In this document: one piece after another, positions 5,975 to 7,145 of the stretch
Numbering within the stretch: position 1 is the first letter of the stretch
How the letters are laid out: every line of letters begins with the position of its first letter
Origin: Candidatus Aminicenantota bacterium
GTDB lineage: Bacteria > Acidobacteriota > Aminicenantia > Aminicenantales > Aminicenantaceae
Length of the DNA: 7,145 nt
NCBI GenBank assembly: GCA_030614645.1
Contig: JAUWTR010000079.1
Coordinates: forward strand, 1-7,145
Reading direction: 5' to 3'
Position numbers and translations under genes: made by a program
The notes under the pieces: generated by a model
The model's input: only the letters and a program-made list of their open reading frames with translations
Told to the model about the DNA's origin: nothing
Databases searched by the model: none

Positions 5975-7145
5975 ATGAGATTTCATCTTGTTATCCACGT
6001 CCTGGGATTGCTCCTCATGTTCCTGGCTGTGGCAATCCTGTTGCCCATTCCCTTTTCCCTTTATTATGCTGATGGAGGGTATGTCTTTTTCTTGATCGCC
6101 TCCGGCATCACCCTTGTCTCAGGATTTCTCTTCTTCAAACTGACACGGCTGGATCAAGAAGTTCATGCCCGGGAGGCCTTTGCCATCGTGACCCTGGCCT
6201 GGGTTCTATTCTCCCTATTCGGCTCCCTTCCCTTCCTGCTCTCCGGTGCTATCCCCAACTTCACGAATGCCTTTTTTGAGACCATGTCTGGCTTCACCAC
6301 CACCGGCGCCACCATCCTGGAAGACATTGAGGTGATGCCGCAGGGGCTGCTCTTCTGGAGGAGCCTGACACACTGGCTGGGTGGCATGGGAATCATAGTG
6401 CTGTCGATCGCCATCCTCCCGATCCTGGGCGTGGGGGGGATGCAGCTGTTCAAAGCCGAAGCGCCGGGTCCTGCCCCTGACAAGTTGACCCCTCGGGTGA
6501 TGGAGACAGCGAAGATCCTGTGGGGGATCTATGTCTTAATATCCGCCCTGGAGACCGTGCTCCTGATGGTATGAGGGATGACATTTTTCTATGCCCTCTG
6601 TCACACATTCGGGACCATGGCCACCGGAGGATTTTCCACCAAGAATGCCAGCATCGGACACTATGACTCACCCTATATCCAGTATGTGATCATCGTGTTT
6701 ATGATCCTGGCCGGGACGAGTTTTTCTCTTCACTACAAATTCCTGAAGAAAAAATTCGACTGCTACCGAAAGAATCATGAATTCAACTTTTTCATGCTTC
6801 TGATCGGCGGCGGTATGCTCTTCATTGGGTTCAACACTTTCCGGCATCACTTCCCTCGGCTTGAGACGGCCTTTCGCACGACTCTCTTCCAGGTTGTCTC
6901 GATCCTGACCACGACAGGGTTTGGGACGGCGGACTATGAACAGTGGTCTGCTACTTCCCAGTTCATCCTGTTCATATTCATGTTCATCGGAGGATGTGCG
7001 GGAAGCACCGGCGGGGGCATGAAGGTTATCCGTCTGGTGATCCTGCTGCAGTTTGTCCGTGCTGAGGTCAAGCGGTTGCTTCATCCTAGCGCCGTCATTC
7101 CAGTACGTATTGGGGACAAGGTGATCCCCCGTGACATCGTAACCA
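5975..7145 (+). pseudogene. trkH: TrkH potassium transporter subunit, interrupted by in-frame TGA; C-terminus beyond window
   Basis: This is the membrane subunit that forms the K+ pathway gated by TrkA. The frame from ATG 5975 encodes 199 residues, then TGA (6572-6574), then TrkH sequence continues in the same frame to the window end (390 codons in all; the family is about 480). All four filter loops are present: [10 protein letters not shown] (105-114), TMATGGFST (214-222), TTTGFGT (312-318) and CAGSTGGGMK (341-350). The conserved THWLGGMGI lies at 132-140. The first half (5975-6574) includes filter 1; the second (6578-7145) includes filters 2-4. Related TrkH proteins usually have Gly or Ala where the stop falls, so GGA to TGA by one base change is the simplest origin. 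ATG at 6578 lies 3 bases after the stop and could allow re-initiation. Only 5 bases separate it from trkA and no good ribosome binding site is visible, which suggests translational coupling. A sequencing error remains possible. Confidence 0.85.
6572..6574 (+). other. In-frame TGA within trkH
   Basis: The codons read CTG ATG GTA TGA GGG ATG ACA, with TrkH sequence on both sides. No base is gained or lost, so this is a substitution and not a frameshift. It falls between filter loops 1 and 2, in the membrane segment after residue 186. The other genes here use TGG for Trp and GGN for Gly and contain no internal TGA, so a reassigned genetic code is unlikely. Confidence 0.85.

Noticed and set aside
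6572..6600. Selenocysteine or reassigned UGA in trkH, with GAGGG (6573-6577) and CCCTC (6594-6598) able to pair just downstream.
   Set aside because: TrkH is not a known selenoprotein, the 5-bp stem with a 16-base loop lacks bacterial SECIS features, and the other genes here contain no internal TGA, so recoding is not supported.
6668..7084. 138-codon open frame on the minus strand opposite the second half of trkH.
   Set aside because: The plus strand encodes conserved TrkH filter loops across the same bases; the antisense translation is low-complexity and unrecognised.

Overview
The window looks like ordinary bacterial chromosome with two divergent transcription units and an unusual intergenic region between them. 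The two-domain (about 570-residue) form of signal peptide peptidase A is known mainly from Gram-negative-type bacteria and photosynthetic lineages, whereas Bacillus-type SppA is about half that length. This suggests a diderm bacterium with moderate GC. I cannot name a genus or phylum from the sequence.

Minus strand (positions 2040 down to 1): sppA, a membrane-anchored serine/lysine protease, is followed after 64 bases by the start of an ABC-2 type ATPase gene that runs off the left edge. Plus strand (2382 to 7145): a NatA-like ABC ATPase overlaps its NatB-like membrane permease by 26 bases. These are followed by trkA (NAD-binding regulatory subunit) and trkH (K+-translocating subunit) of a Trk potassium uptake system, and trkH runs off the right edge. 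trkH carries an in-frame TGA at codon 200, yet the frame on both sides encodes clear TrkH sequence, including all four selectivity-filter loops.

The divergent intergenic region (2041-2381) is the most unusual stretch. It contains a 155-bp element bounded by a perfect 17-bp inverted repeat, with nested internal hairpins and higher GC than its flanks; it is either a MITE-like insertion or a structured RNA. It also contains three copies of a 17-bp motif with a palindromic TGAATAATTCA core. Two of these sit 15 and 20 bases upstream of the start codons of sppA and the natA-like gene, so they could be shared operators.

Functionally the genes deal with the cell envelope: cleavage of membrane peptides (SppA), two ABC-2 exporters of unknown substrate, and K+ uptake. 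Codon choice becomes more GC-rich in trkA/trkH than in the ABC genes. I see no mobile-element protein gene, CRISPR array, tRNA or rRNA. No new multi-gene system is evident.
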